Below are positions 31,854 to 39,663 of a stretch of 64,000 nucleotides of DNA, one piece after another. Made by a program: the position numbers and the translations under genes. The stretch's first letter is position 1. Each line of letters begins with the position of its first letter. This stretch comes from Streptomyces sp. NBC_01298 (GTDB lineage: Bacteria; Actinomycetota; Actinomycetes; Streptomycetales; Streptomycetaceae). The stretch spans positions 8,246,001-8,310,000 of the forward strand of contig NZ_CP108414.1 of the NCBI RefSeq assembly GCF_035978755.1, read 5' to 3'. The notes beneath the pieces were generated by a model, which searched no databases, was not told where the DNA came from, and was given only the letters and a program-made list of their open reading frames with translations.

Positions 31854-32690
31854 ATGACCCACCTTCCCGTCGTCGCCCTCACCGACTGCGCCGATCCCAA
31901 CGCACTGGCCCGCCAGTCCGCCCGCATCGCCACCCTCTTCGGCGCCACGCCGACCGTCCTGCCGCTCGGCGGACCGGACCCGGAGGGCGCCGCCGCCCTC
32001 ACCCTCCTCGACCTGCTGCGCTCCACCGACCTGACCGGCGGGCCGACACAGCCGGTCGTCGTTCTGGTCAACATCGCCCCGCGCGACGGGCATTGGCCCA
32101 ACGGAGTGCCGTTCTGCTACTTCCGTCACGGGCAGCACCTGGTCATCAGCACGGTCAACCACCGGGTCCTCGCCCCGCTGGTGACCTACCTGGGCCTGGA
32201 GGAGGTCCAGGTCACCGATGTCCGCGAGGTGCTGGAAGCCGCCGCGGCAGGCTGGGCCGAGCTGGCGGACGCCGAGGTCGAGGAGATCGTACGGACCCAG
32301 TTCCGCAGCCTCTGGTACGTGCCCCTGCTGGCCCGCTGGCTGGCCGACGGCCGGTCGGTTCCCGCGCGGCCGCTGACGGTGCGCCCGCCCGTCGAGCAGG
32401 AGGTGCGGGTCGCGGTCGTGGACAACTTCGGCAATTGCAAGCTGGACCGGCCGGCCGTCGAACTGCCCGGCTACGACGGCGCGGGGAGCCTTTCCGTCCA
32501 CAATCGGCGCGACGGCCGCAGTGTCCCGGTGCGCTGTTACGACCGACTGCCCGACGTGCCGCTCGGCGAGCCCGGAATCACCATCGGAAGCTCCGGCATC
32601 GGCTTCGCCGAGCTGGTGGTCCGCGGCGGGTCGGCAGCCGAACTGTTCGGTCTGCGCCAGGGTGACCAGGTATTTCGTCTCACCAGCTGA
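31854..32690 (+). CDS. SAM hydroxide adenosyltransferase (DUF62)-like protein
   Basis: 278 residues from ATG 31854. The C-terminal part carries the family pattern VVDNFGNCKLDRP and IGSSGIGFAELVVRGGSAAELFGLRQGDQVFRL. The N-terminal part (VALTDCADPNALARQSARIATLFG, VVVLVNIAPRDGHWPNG) is a divergent form of the catalytic domain and I cannot confirm the Asp-Arg-His set. Family members cleave S-adenosylmethionine to adenosine and methionine. Being placed behind a Met-codon attenuator supports a role in SAM/methionine balance. A divergent, non-catalytic homologue is the alternative. Confidence 0.65.
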   Translation: MTHLPVVALTDCADPNALARQSARIATLFGATPTVLPLGGPDPEGAAALTLLDLLRSTDLTGGPTQPVVVLVNIAPRDGHWPNGVPFCYFRHGQHLVISTVNHRVLAPLVTYLGLEEVQVTDVREVLEAAAAGWAELADAEVEEIVRTQFRSLWYVPLLARWLADGRSVPARPLTVRPPVEQEVRVAVVDNFGNCKLDRPAVELPGYDGAGSLSVHNRRDGRSVPVRCYDRLPDVPLGEPGITIGSSGIGFAELVVRGGSAAELFGLRQGDQVFRLTS

Positions 32691-32728
32691 CATGTTATCG
32701 CCGCGTTACCCAATGACGTCCGTCGAGA

Positions 32729-32758
32729 TTGACACCGCGCTCCACCAGCCGGAATGCT
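32729..32758 (+). promoter_or_regulatory. Promoter of the third leader peptide: TTGACA-N18-AATGCT
   Basis: TTGACA (32729-32734) and AATGCT (32753-32758), spacer 18 nt, then 7 nt and ATG 32766. Identical spacing to the promoters at 18846-18875 and 20532-20561, and again implying a leaderless start. Confidence 0.65.
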
Positions 32759-32765
32759 GAATCGC

Positions 32766-32840
32766 ATGTCCGGAACCATCCCGCTGGTACGCCGCCGCCA
32801 CGTGGACAACGTGCGCTGCGCCGCCGATCTGTGTCGCTGA
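32766..32840 (+). CDS. 24-residue leader peptide of the amino-acid importer operon
   Basis: ATG 32766, TGA 32838-32840: MSGTIPLVRRRHVDN then VRCAADLCR. R-R-H-V-D-x-V-R core with Cys codons at positions 18 and 23. Only 61 bp separate it from the lipoprotein gene; that gap contains ACGG-N7-CCGT (32859-32868 region) followed by C and T runs (CCCCCCTTTTTT), which may act as a weak terminator or pause site. Third member of the leader family in this window. Confidence 0.85.
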   Translation: MSGTIPLVRRRHVDNVRCAADLCR

Positions 32841-32901
32841 GCGCACGGCAACGGCCCTTTTCCGTACCCCCCTTTTTTCGGACCCCTTCTAAGGACCTTT
32901 C

Positions 32902-33771
32902 ATGTCCCGCACCCGTATAGCCATCGCGGCATCCGCCGTCGCAGTCGTCCTGACCGCCGCCGCCTGCGCGCCCCAGCCGGTGAGTCCCGCGGGAGCTGCC
33001 GGATCCGGCAGCCCCAACTGCACGACCGGCAGTTCGAGCCTCCACAAGAGCGGGCAGTTGACCGTCGCGACCGATTCCCCGGCCTACGCGCCCTGGTTCG
33101 ACAGCAACACCCCTTCCAACGGCAAGGGCTTCGAGAGCGCGGTCGCCTATGCGGTCGCGGGCAAACTCGGCTTCAGCCGGGACAAGGTGAAGTGGGTCGT
33201 CGAACCGTTCGCCCATTCCTACGCCCCCGGGCCGAAGAACTTCGACTTCGACATCAACCAGATCTCCATCACCCCGCAGCGCGCACAGGCGGTGGACTTC
33301 TCCACCAGTTACTACACGGCGGACCAGGCCATCCTCACCCTGAACAACTCCGCTTTCGCGAAAGCCACTTCGCTCGGAGAACTGAAGGACGCCAAGATCG
33401 GTGTCCAGGTGGCCACCACCAGCTACCAGGCAGTGCTCGACCAGCTCAAGCCCTCGCGCACGCCGAGCGTCTTCAACACCACCAACGACGAGGTCAACGC
33501 GCTGAAGAACGGCCAGATCGACGCGATCGTCACCGACCTGCCGACCGTGTTCTTCCTGGCCGGGTCGGAGCTCGACAACGCCAAGATCGTCGGCCAGTTC
33601 GGCTACGCGGGCGGCACCCCCGAGGAGTTCGGCCTGCTCCTGCCCAAGGGCAGCGGCTACACCTCCTGCGTGAACGAGGCCCTGAGCGCGCTCAAGGCCG
33701 ACGGCACGCTCGCCAAGCTCACCGCGGAGTGGCTGTCCGCCTCGGCGAACGTCCCCGAGCTGAAGCCGTAG
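32902..33771 (+). CDS. Amino-acid ABC transporter substrate-binding lipoprotein (SBP family 3)
   Basis: 289 residues; RBS AAGGA upstream. Signal peptide with lipobox AAAC, Cys22. Family-3 elements: LTVATDSPAYAPWFD, KGFESAVAYAVAGKLGF, the DFDINQISITPQRAQAVDFSTSYY stretch that binds the alpha-amino/carboxyl groups, and ALKNGQIDAIVTDLPTVFFL. Ligands of this family are polar amino acids, including cystine and related sulfur amino acids; the leader peptide upstream points to a sulfur amino acid, by inference. Confidence 0.88.
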   Translation: MSRTRIAIAASAVAVVLTAAACAPQPVSPAGAAGSGSPNCTTGSSSLHKSGQLTVATDSPAYAPWFDSNTPSNGKGFESAVAYAVAGKLGFSRDKVKWVVEPFAHSYAPGPKNFDFDINQISITPQRAQAVDFSTSYYTADQAILTLNNSAFAKATSLGELKDAKIGVQVATTSYQAVLDQLKPSRTPSVFNTTNDEVNALKNGQIDAIVTDLPTVFFLAGSELDNAKIVGQFGYAGGTPEEFGLLLPKGSGYTSCVNEALSALKADGTLAKLTAEWLSASANVPELKP

Positions 33772-33781
33772 CGCGGCGACC

Positions 33782-34681
33782 GTGAACCTCGAGAAGACGG
33801 CAGTGCCGCACGAGCCGGCCACCCCGCCGGCCGACACCTACCGACCGAGCGAGCGCGAGCGGGAGCGGGAGCGTTTCCGCCGCTCCCGCAAGCGGCGCCA
33901 CACCTGGACCGCCGCCCTGTGCACCCTGCTCGGCCTGGCGGCCATCGCGGCCGCCGCGGTGTCCTCGCCGGGCTGGGAGCGCGTCCACAGCCTGTTCCTG
34001 GACGGCACCGAATTCCGGGAGTCGTTCCCCGAACTCCTGCGGGCCTTCTGGCTCAACATCCAGATGTTCCTCATCGCCGAGGTGCTGATCCTGGTCCTGG
34101 GGCTGCTGATCGCCCTGGTACGGGTGACCCGCGCTCCCGGCCTGCAGCCGCTCCGGCTGGCCGCGACCGTCTACGTGGACGTCTTCCGCGGCGTTCCCAC
34201 CCTGCTGCTGGTCTTCCTCGTCGGATTCGGCCTGCCGGCTCTGCGGTTGCAGGGCACGCCCTCCGAACCCTGGGTGCTCGGCGTGATCGCGCTGGTCCTC
34301 TCCTACAGTGCCTACGTCGGCGAAGTACTGCGCGCGGGACTGAACTCGGTGCACCCCGCGCAGCGCAACGCCGCGCGGGCGCTGGGACTGAACGAACGCA
34401 AGACCCTGCGGTACGTGGTGCTGCCACAGGCGGTGCGCAACGTGCTCCCGCCCCTGCTCAACGATTTCATCGCACTGCAGAAGGACACCGCGCTGGTCGC
34501 CGTGCTCGGTCCGCTGGAGGCACTGCGGGCCGCGCAGATCAAGGCGGACTACGACTTCAACTACACCCCGTACCTGGGAGCTGCTCTCTTGTTCATCGCG
34601 GTCACCATTCCGTTGACCCGCTTCGCCGACCGGCTCCAGCGCCGGGCGGCGCAGCGTACCTGGGCGGAGACGGGCCGATGA
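33782..34681 (+). CDS. Amino-acid ABC transporter permease (HisM/GlnP type)
   Basis: 299 residues from GTG 33782. A charged N-terminal tail (ERERERERFRRSRKRR) precedes the first helix; then the family region VYVDVFRGVPTLLLVFLVGFGLP and the EAA loop LNSVHPAQRNAARALGLNERKTLRYVVLPQAVRNVLPPLLNDFIALQKDTALV. It begins 10 bp after the binding-protein stop and ends in an ATGA overlap with the ATPase gene. Confidence 0.9.
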   Translation: MNLEKTAVPHEPATPPADTYRPSERERERERFRRSRKRRHTWTAALCTLLGLAAIAAAAVSSPGWERVHSLFLDGTEFRESFPELLRAFWLNIQMFLIAEVLILVLGLLIALVRVTRAPGLQPLRLAATVYVDVFRGVPTLLLVFLVGFGLPALRLQGTPSEPWVLGVIALVLSYSAYVGEVLRAGLNSVHPAQRNAARALGLNERKTLRYVVLPQAVRNVLPPLLNDFIALQKDTALVAVLGPLEALRAAQIKADYDFNYTPYLGAALLFIAVTIPLTRFADRLQRRAAQRTWAETGR

Positions 34682-35421
34682 GCCGACCACTGCTGCGGAT
34701 CCGCGGCGTGCGCAAGCAGTACGGGTCGCGCCTGGTCCTGCGCTCGATCGACCTGGACGTCGCCGAGCACCAGGTCGTCTGCCTCATCGGCGGCTCGGGC
34801 TCGGGCAAGTCGACCCTGCTGCGCTGCGTGGACCTGCTGGACGTCGTCGACGACGGCACCGTCCACCTGGGCGACAGCGAACTGACGGACCCCGCACTGG
34901 ACCCCCATGAGGCCCGGAAGCGGATCGGCATCGTCTTCCAGGCCTACAACCTGTTCCCGCACCTGAGCGTGCTGGACAACATCACGCTCGCCCCGCGCCA
35001 GGTCCACGGCGTCCCGCGTAAGCAGGCCGAGGAGTCGGCCCGCGAACTGCTGGCCCGGCTCGGCCTCGCGGACAAGGCGCACGAACACCCCGACCGGCTC
35101 TCCGGGGGACAGCAGCAGCGCGCCGCGATCGCCCGCGCCCTGGCCACCGAGCCGGAGCTGCTCCTCTTCGACGAGATCACCTCGGCCCTCGACCCCGAGC
35201 TGGTGGGCGAGGTTCTGGACGTGGTGGCGGACCTCAAACAGCGCGGCCTGACCATCCTGATGGCCACGCACGAGATGGGCTTCGCCCGGCACGTCGCGGA
35301 CCGGGTCTGCTTCCTGGAGGACGGCGTGATCGTGGAACAGGGCACCGCGGAGCAAGTACTCACCGCTCCCAAGGAGCAGGCGACCCAGCGCTTCCTGGCC
35401 CGGGTCCTGGACCGCACCTGA
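34678..35421 (+). CDS. Amino-acid ABC transporter ATP-binding protein (GlnQ type)
   Basis: 247 residues from ATG 34678; the upstream part of the open frame is a shadow of the permease gene. Walker A GGSGSGKST, FQAYNLFPHLSVLDN, signature LSGGQQQRAAIARAL, Walker B LLLFDEITSALDPE, H-loop ATHEMGFARHVADRV. Standard polar-amino-acid uptake ATPase; last gene of the three-gene importer. Confidence 0.92.
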   Translation: MSRPLLRIRGVRKQYGSRLVLRSIDLDVAEHQVVCLIGGSGSGKSTLLRCVDLLDVVDDGTVHLGDSELTDPALDPHEARKRIGIVFQAYNLFPHLSVLDNITLAPRQVHGVPRKQAEESARELLARLGLADKAHEHPDRLSGGQQQRAAIARALATEPELLLFDEITSALDPELVGEVLDVVADLKQRGLTILMATHEMGFARHVADRVCFLEDGVIVEQGTAEQVLTAPKEQATQRFLARVLDRT

Positions 35422-35619
35422 AGGCCACCGCGGACCCCTCCGGCCCCGGCCCCGAAGCGCTCCAACCGGCCTGCTCGTTGGCGCTCTCCCCGCCAACTGT
35501 CGGCCAGGCACCGACGAGTTCGAGCCGTTGACCTCGCGGCGCGGGCCCGGCGGGGGAGAGGCGCCCGATCAGGGGCAGGCGAGTACACCGACAGCTTCGA
35601 CGTCCGAAGGAGAACGGCC

Positions 35620-35862
35620 ATGCTGATCACTGTCAGTCGCTCCGGAGGGTTCACCGGTGTGGACAAGATGCGGAAGATCGACACCTCCGTCCGGCGGGAC
35701 GCCGCGGAATGGGAGGGCCTCGCGCGGCGCGCCGTACGGCCGGTCGCGGACGGCTTCCACTATCGGATCACGATCGACGGCCGAGCGGTCGAACTCGACG
35801 AGGCGGGCTTGACCGACGACCAGCGCGAACTGATCCGTGCGGTCCTCGGCGAAGAGGCCTGA
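35620..35862 (+). CDS. Emfourin-like protealysin-inhibitor family protein
   Basis: 80 residues, RBS AAGGAG 7 nt upstream. MLITVSRSGGFTGV, then DTSVRRDAAEWEGLARRAV and FHYRITIDGRAVELDEAGL, match the small emfourin family, whose founding member inhibits an M4 metalloprotease (protealysin). No M4 protease gene adjoins it here. Followed by a hairpin terminator. Confidence 0.7.
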   Translation: MLITVSRSGGFTGVDKMRKIDTSVRRDAAEWEGLARRAVRPVADGFHYRITIDGRAVELDEAGLTDDQRELIRAVLGEEA

Positions 35863-35876
35863 CCGCTCCACCGGCC

Positions 35877-35913
35877 GGGCTCCCGCAGACCCGCCGATGG
35901 GACACGGGAGCCC
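35877..35913 (+). terminator. Hairpin after the emfourin-like gene
   Basis: Perfect 9-bp arms GGGCTCCCG (35877-35885) and CGGGAGCCC (35905-35913) with a 19-nt loop, 15 bp after the stop codon. Confidence 0.65.
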
Positions 35914-36037
35914 GCGGCGGGGAGCGGCGAGGGCGCCCCACCGGGACCGGGCGGCGCACCGGGGCCCTTCGACGTTCGTCGGGCGAGCCTTGCCGTCCCT
36001 CAGCGCCCAGCACCGCATCCCCGGCCCGGTGAGCGGG

Positions 36038-36325
36038 TCACGGTGCCGTGCAAGGAGGAAGGCCCAGGTCGTTCCGCGTCACCCGGGCGCGATGTGCCAG
36101 TCTGCGGGCGGCGTGCACACTGCGTCGCGCCAGGCAGAGCTCCCCCGCCGAGACATGGCAGGTCGGGCACGGCTCGGCGAACGCGCCGTGCCGGAACCGG
36201 CGGTGTGTCTCGTAGGCGGCGTCCAGCATCGCGTCGAGCGCCGAATGCGGGAGACCAACGGCTGTACGGGCGACTGCGTGCACCGACCGCGGCTGGGTGA
36301 CTTCCAGGGTCGGGGTGGTCCTCAT
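36038..36325 (-). CDS. Small hypothetical protein with a CxxC-x8-C motif
   Basis: 95 residues from ATG 36325, selected because AAGGAG lies 8 nt upstream. An all-helical looking protein with a likely zinc-binding segment CPTCHVSAGELC (C-x2-C-x8-C) in AEPCPTCHVSAGELCLARRSVHAARRLAHR. The Cys spacing recalls small actinobacterial zinc-finger domains. Downstream of a tiny STAS-like frame on the same strand. Confidence 0.65.
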   Translation of the reverse strand: MRTTPTLEVTQPRSVHAVARTAVGLPHSALDAMLDAAYETHRRFRHGAFAEPCPTCHVSAGELCLARRSVHAARRLAHRARVTRNDLGLPPCTAP

Positions 36326-36364
36326 GAACGTATCTCCTTGGGCGGTGGGGGAGTACGCGAGCAC

Positions 36365-36520
36365 TCACGCTGCTGGGGCTACCGGCACCGATGCGGCGGT
36401 GAGCGCGGCGGCGGCCAGAGGGCGGGTCGGGTGGACGGCCAGGCCTCGGCCCGCGATGTCCAGATCGGCCCGCGGTCGGATGACGAGCACACCGCTCTCG
36501 GTCATGTTGAAGGGCGGCAC
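36365..36520 (-). CDS. Small protein resembling the N-terminus of an STAS-type protein
   Basis: 51 residues from GTG 36520 (GAGGAG 5 nt upstream): it begins PPFNMTESGVLVIRPRADLDIA, which looks like the first strands of an anti-sigma-factor antagonist, then diverges into AAAALTAASVPVAPAA and stops. Strong GC-third-position bias supports translation. Either a truncated STAS gene or an unrelated small protein. It ends 39 bp before the start of the 36038-36325 gene. Confidence 0.4.
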   Translation of the reverse strand: MPPFNMTESGVLVIRPRADLDIAGRGLAVHPTRPLAAAALTAASVPVAPAA

Positions 36521-36790
36521 GGACACTCCTCGTCCTCGCGATGACCTCGGCCGGGTACCGCGCGGATGCCCGGGTCTCGGACCGGTATGCGTGACCTTCA
36601 CGGTCGGGCGTGCGGGCCGGAGGGTGCGCGAGTGTCCGCGTGAGCGTCTTCGGCCGGCTGAAAGGGGCTTGGCGCCCTGGGTCGGCCGTGGGCGCATGGA
36701 ACGGGCGGCGCCGGATACACGCGTGTCAACTGGCCCGAACGAAACGGTAGTCGGGCCGCCGTCGCTACGTACGCCAAGGAGCGAGACGTC

Positions 36791-36985
36791 ATGCCACTGA
36801 CATTCCGCAAGAGCATCAGGATCCTGCCGGGTGTCCGGCTCAACATCAACCGCAAGTCGTGGTCGATCACGACCGGTGGCAAGCACGGCCCCCGCCGTAC
36901 GCACAGCAGCACGGGACGCCGGACCACGTCGTGGGATCTGCCCGGTCCCTTCGGCTGGCGCAAGGCCAAGACCCGCCGCGGTTGA
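36791..36985 (+). CDS. DUF4236 domain small protein
   Basis: 64 residues: MPLTFRKSIRILPGVRLNINRKSWSITTGGKHGPRRTHSSTGRRTTSWDLPGP. This is the DUF4236 module (F-R-K-x-x-x-I-x-P-G-V-R-x-N), basic and short. Function unknown. Immediately upstream AAGGAGCGAGACGTC supplies a ribosome-binding site. Confidence 0.85.
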   Translation: MPLTFRKSIRILPGVRLNINRKSWSITTGGKHGPRRTHSSTGRRTTSWDLPGPFGWRKAKTRRG

Positions 36986-37123
36986 TCGGCGAGGTGCGCC
37001 CCCAGTCTCCGCCGAGGACCGGATCTCACGGGAAACGATCAAGGGTGCGGGGCGTTTGGGAATCTCCGCACGGTGCAGACGCTCGCTAACACCAACTTTA
37101 TTCACCGAGGTAGGAGACGCGTC

Positions 37124-37393
37124 ATGGGCATTCTGGCTTGGATTCTCATAGGGTTGCTCGCGGGCATCATCGCCAAGGCGCTCATGCCGGGCAGGGACCC
37201 GGGCGGCATCATCATCACCATGCTCATCGGCATCGCGGGCGGTCTGCTCGGCGGCTGGCTCGGCAAGGTCATCTTCGGTGTCGACTCGATCGAGGGGTTC
37301 TTCGACCTCTCCACCTGGATCGCCGCCATCGTCGGCTCCCTCATCCTCCTGGTGGTCTACCGGATGGTCACGGGAAACAGGCGCCACGCCTGA
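37124..37393 (+). CDS. GlsB/YeaQ/YmgE-family stress-response membrane protein
   Basis: 89 residues, three predicted helices: MGILAWILIGLLAGIIAKALMPGRDPGGIIITMLIGIAGGLLGGWLG... then WIAAIVGSLILLVVYRMVTG. The A-K-x-x-x-P-G-x-D-P-G-G loop is the family hallmark. Members are small envelope proteins induced by stress. RBS GTAGGAG upstream; followed by a terminator. Confidence 0.9.
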   Translation: MGILAWILIGLLAGIIAKALMPGRDPGGIIITMLIGIAGGLLGGWLGKVIFGVDSIEGFFDLSTWIAAIVGSLILLVVYRMVTGNRRHA

Positions 37394-37413
37394 CCGGCGC
37401 GTCCCGTTCGTAC

Positions 37414-37451
37414 GGAAACGGCTCCCCCTCTCCCGAGGGCGGAGCCGTTCC
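37414..37451 (+). terminator. Hairpin after the GlsB-like gene
   Basis: AACGGCTCC (37417-37425) pairs with GGAGCCGTT (37441-37449); flanking bases extend the stem with one bulge. About 20 bp downstream of the stop. Confidence 0.65.
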
Positions 37452-37572
37452 GCGTCTCCCCGGGGGCTGATGTCGGGCACGATCGGCGCCATCGGTCCGG
37501 CGGGGGGAGGATGAGACGGAAGGACTCATTGCGGCTGTCCCGCGCCGGCACCGGCGCAGAGGGGAGAGGGTG

Positions 37573-37815
37573 ATGGGACGAGACGGTGTACGGAGTGTGT
37601 ACGAGTTGGTGTTCCCCGGCATGGCCGAGGGTGGACCGGACATCGTGCGGGTGACCGTCACGGACCGGACGGGACCGGGAGGCAACCCGGTCTACGAGGA
37701 CGCCACGGGCATCATCCAGGCGGAGATCAGCGAGCGCTCGGAAGTACGCGTGCTGGCCACAGGGGCCGGTCAGGAACCGGTTCAGGGGGTCACGGCCCGG
37801 CTCCTGTCCGGGTGA
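37573..37815 (+). CDS. Small hypothetical protein (DUF6296-like)
   Basis: 80 residues from ATG 37573 (GTG 37570 is the alternative; GGGAGAGG lies upstream). RSVYELVFPGMAEGGPDIVRVTVTDRTGPGGNPVYEDATGIIQAEISERSEVRVLATG resembles the small Streptomyces DUF6296 proteins. No signal peptide. Function unknown; convergent with the phosphatase gene at 37843. Confidence 0.6.
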   Translation: MGRDGVRSVYELVFPGMAEGGPDIVRVTVTDRTGPGGNPVYEDATGIIQAEISERSEVRVLATGAGQEPVQGVTARLLSG

Positions 37816-37842
37816 GTCCGTCGCCCCTCCCGGCGCGGGGCC

Positions 37843-39585
37843 TCACAGACCGGGGACGCGCACCGCGAACAGGACGGTGTCGTCCTGTGCCTCCTGGGGC
37901 CCGATGGTGTCCAGGAGCGAGCGCAGCAGCGCGTGCAGCCGGATCCCCGACGGGGCCGTGGCGAGCTCTCGGGCGAGCCGTTCGACGTTCTCGTCGATGT
38001 CCGTGCCGCGTTCCTCGACCAGCCCGTCGGTGTACAGAAGCAGTGTGCTGCCCGGCGCCAGCGAACGGGTTCCGCAGGTGCGGGGCCCGGGCGGCAGGGC
38101 GTGGTGCAGCAGGACGTCGTGCTCGGCGAGGCTTTCCACGCTGCCGTCCGGGCTGAGCAGGAGCGGGGCGGGATGGCCGGCGTTGCTCCACCTCAGGTGC
38201 CAGTGACCGTCCGCCTCCGGACGGACGTGGGCATGGACGGCCGTGCCGCTGGCCGGCAGGTTCAGGCGTCGGCAGGCCCGTTCGAGGGCGCCGAGGGCCT
38301 GTTCCGGCCCCTGGCCGGGGTGGTCGTGGTCCGCCTGGCGCAGCATGCTGCGGACCTGTCCCATGAGGGCGGCGGCCCGCATGTCGTGTCCGGTGATGTC
38401 GCCGACCGTGAGGGCCAGCGCCCCTGCGACGCCGCTGCCCGGTACGCGGGGCAACGGGTAGGCGTCGTACCAGTCCCCGCCGACCATGTCGTCGCGTGCG
38501 GCGGGCCGGTACAAGGCGGCCAGTTCCAGACCGGGTGTGTCGGGAAGGTCGGTGAGCATGGCCCGCTGGAGCTGGCTGGCCGCCGTGACACGGTCATCGA
38601 GGTGCAGTGCGCGTTCGACCGCCTGGGCGGTGTATCCGGCGAGCGTGGTCAGCACCGCCCGTTCGTCCAAGCCGATCTCGTGCGGGGTGTCCCACGCCAG
38701 CACGAGGGCGCCGAGTATGCCGTGCGTGCCGCGCAGGGGCAGGCAGGCGGCGGTGTGGAGGCTCAGGGCGTCGAATCCCGGGCTCGCCAGGGTGCCGGAG
38801 AGGGCGTCGGGGTCCGTGTGCGACCCCGTGACCACCACCATCCGGTTCTCGCGCACCGCTCGCGAGGCCGGCCAGTGCGAGGCGAGCGCGAACCGCTCGG
38901 GAACGCCTCCGGGGCGGGCGTCACCGTCGACGGGACTCGGCACGCGGTCGAGCATCCCCCGCCGGAGCAGGAGCAGGTCCACCCGAGCGGGCTTGAGATC
39001 CCCGCTGACCAGGTCTCCGACCCGTTGGCGTACGTCGTCCAGGCCGCGGGTGTCGGCGAGGTCCTCGGAAGCCCGCAGGAGCAGCTCCGAACGGCTGAGC
39101 AGCTCGTGCGCCCGGGTGGCCTCCTCCTCGGCCGCTTCGCGGGCCTGACGCCCGATCTCGGTGCGCACCCGCATCCGGGCCTGGGCGCTGCACGCGGCGG
39201 CCAGGTCCGAGAGGTCCCGTACCTCGTCCTCGCTCCAGACCCGGAGGTCGGTGTCCACGACGGAGAGGACGCCCAGGAGCTCGCCGGAACTCCCGACCAG
39301 CGGGACACCGGCGAACGAGAAGGACGCGGAGCCGTCACCGGCCCTGGACAGGAACAGGGGCCGCCCGTCCTCCGCGACGCGACGGCAGCACTCCAGTACT
39401 GCCCCGTCGGGTCTCGTTTCGGGCGGCCAGCACTCGGGGAGCACACCGGCGGCCTCGCCGGCCGGCTCCAGCCGTACGAGTCCCAGGGGGACCGCGAGCA
39501 CGCGGGTGGCGAGCCGGGCGAACCGATTCAACCGTCTTCCTTCCCACGCGTCCCCGGGGGCCGGGCCCGCCTCCCTGACCTGCAC
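37843..39585 (-). CDS. GAF-domain SpoIIE/RsbU-type PP2C phosphatase
   Basis: 580 residues starting at GTG 39585. Two GAF-like sensory domains (about 20-150 and 190-330) joined by a helical segment, then the PP2C SpoIIE domain with VGGDWYDAYPL, LTVGDITGHDMRAAALMGQ, STLLLYTDGLVEER and EAQDDTVLFAVR. In partner-switching systems such enzymes dephosphorylate STAS anti-anti-sigma factors, releasing sigma from its RsbW-type inhibitor. Likely targets are the STAS protein at 43556 or others in the genome. Confidence 0.88.
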   Translation of the reverse strand: MQVREAGPAPGDAWEGRRLNRFARLATRVLAVPLGLVRLEPAGEAAGVLPECWPPETRPDGAVLECCRRVAEDGRPLFLSRAGDGSASFSFAGVPLVGSSGELLGVLSVVDTDLRVWSEDEVRDLSDLAAACSAQARMRVRTEIGRQAREAAEEEATRAHELLSRSELLLRASEDLADTRGLDDVRQRVGDLVSGDLKPARVDLLLLRRGMLDRVPSPVDGDARPGGVPERFALASHWPASRAVRENRMVVVTGSHTDPDALSGTLASPGFDALSLHTAACLPLRGTHGILGALVLAWDTPHEIGLDERAVLTTLAGYTAQAVERALHLDDRVTAASQLQRAMLTDLPDTPGLELAALYRPAARDDMVGGDWYDAYPLPRVPGSGVAGALALTVGDITGHDMRAAALMGQVRSMLRQADHDHPGQGPEQALGALERACRRLNLPASGTAVHAHVRPEADGHWHLRWSNAGHPAPLLLSPDGSVESLAEHDVLLHHALPPGPRTCGTRSLAPGSTLLLYTDGLVEERGTDIDENVERLARELATAPSGIRLHALLRSLLDTIGPQEAQDDTVLFAVRVPGL

Positions 39586-39663
39586 CCCGCAGCCCAGGGC
39601 ACCATCGTAGGCCCGAGCAGCCGGGGTCGCGTCCAGCCGTGCGGCCCCTTCCCGGCCGGGGCC

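Noticed and set aside
36521..37492. Long minus-strand frame extending the small STAS-like ORF
   Set aside because: It runs antisense through the DUF4236 and GlsB-like genes and has no family similarity; only the last 51 codons have a ribosome-binding site and plausible sequence.
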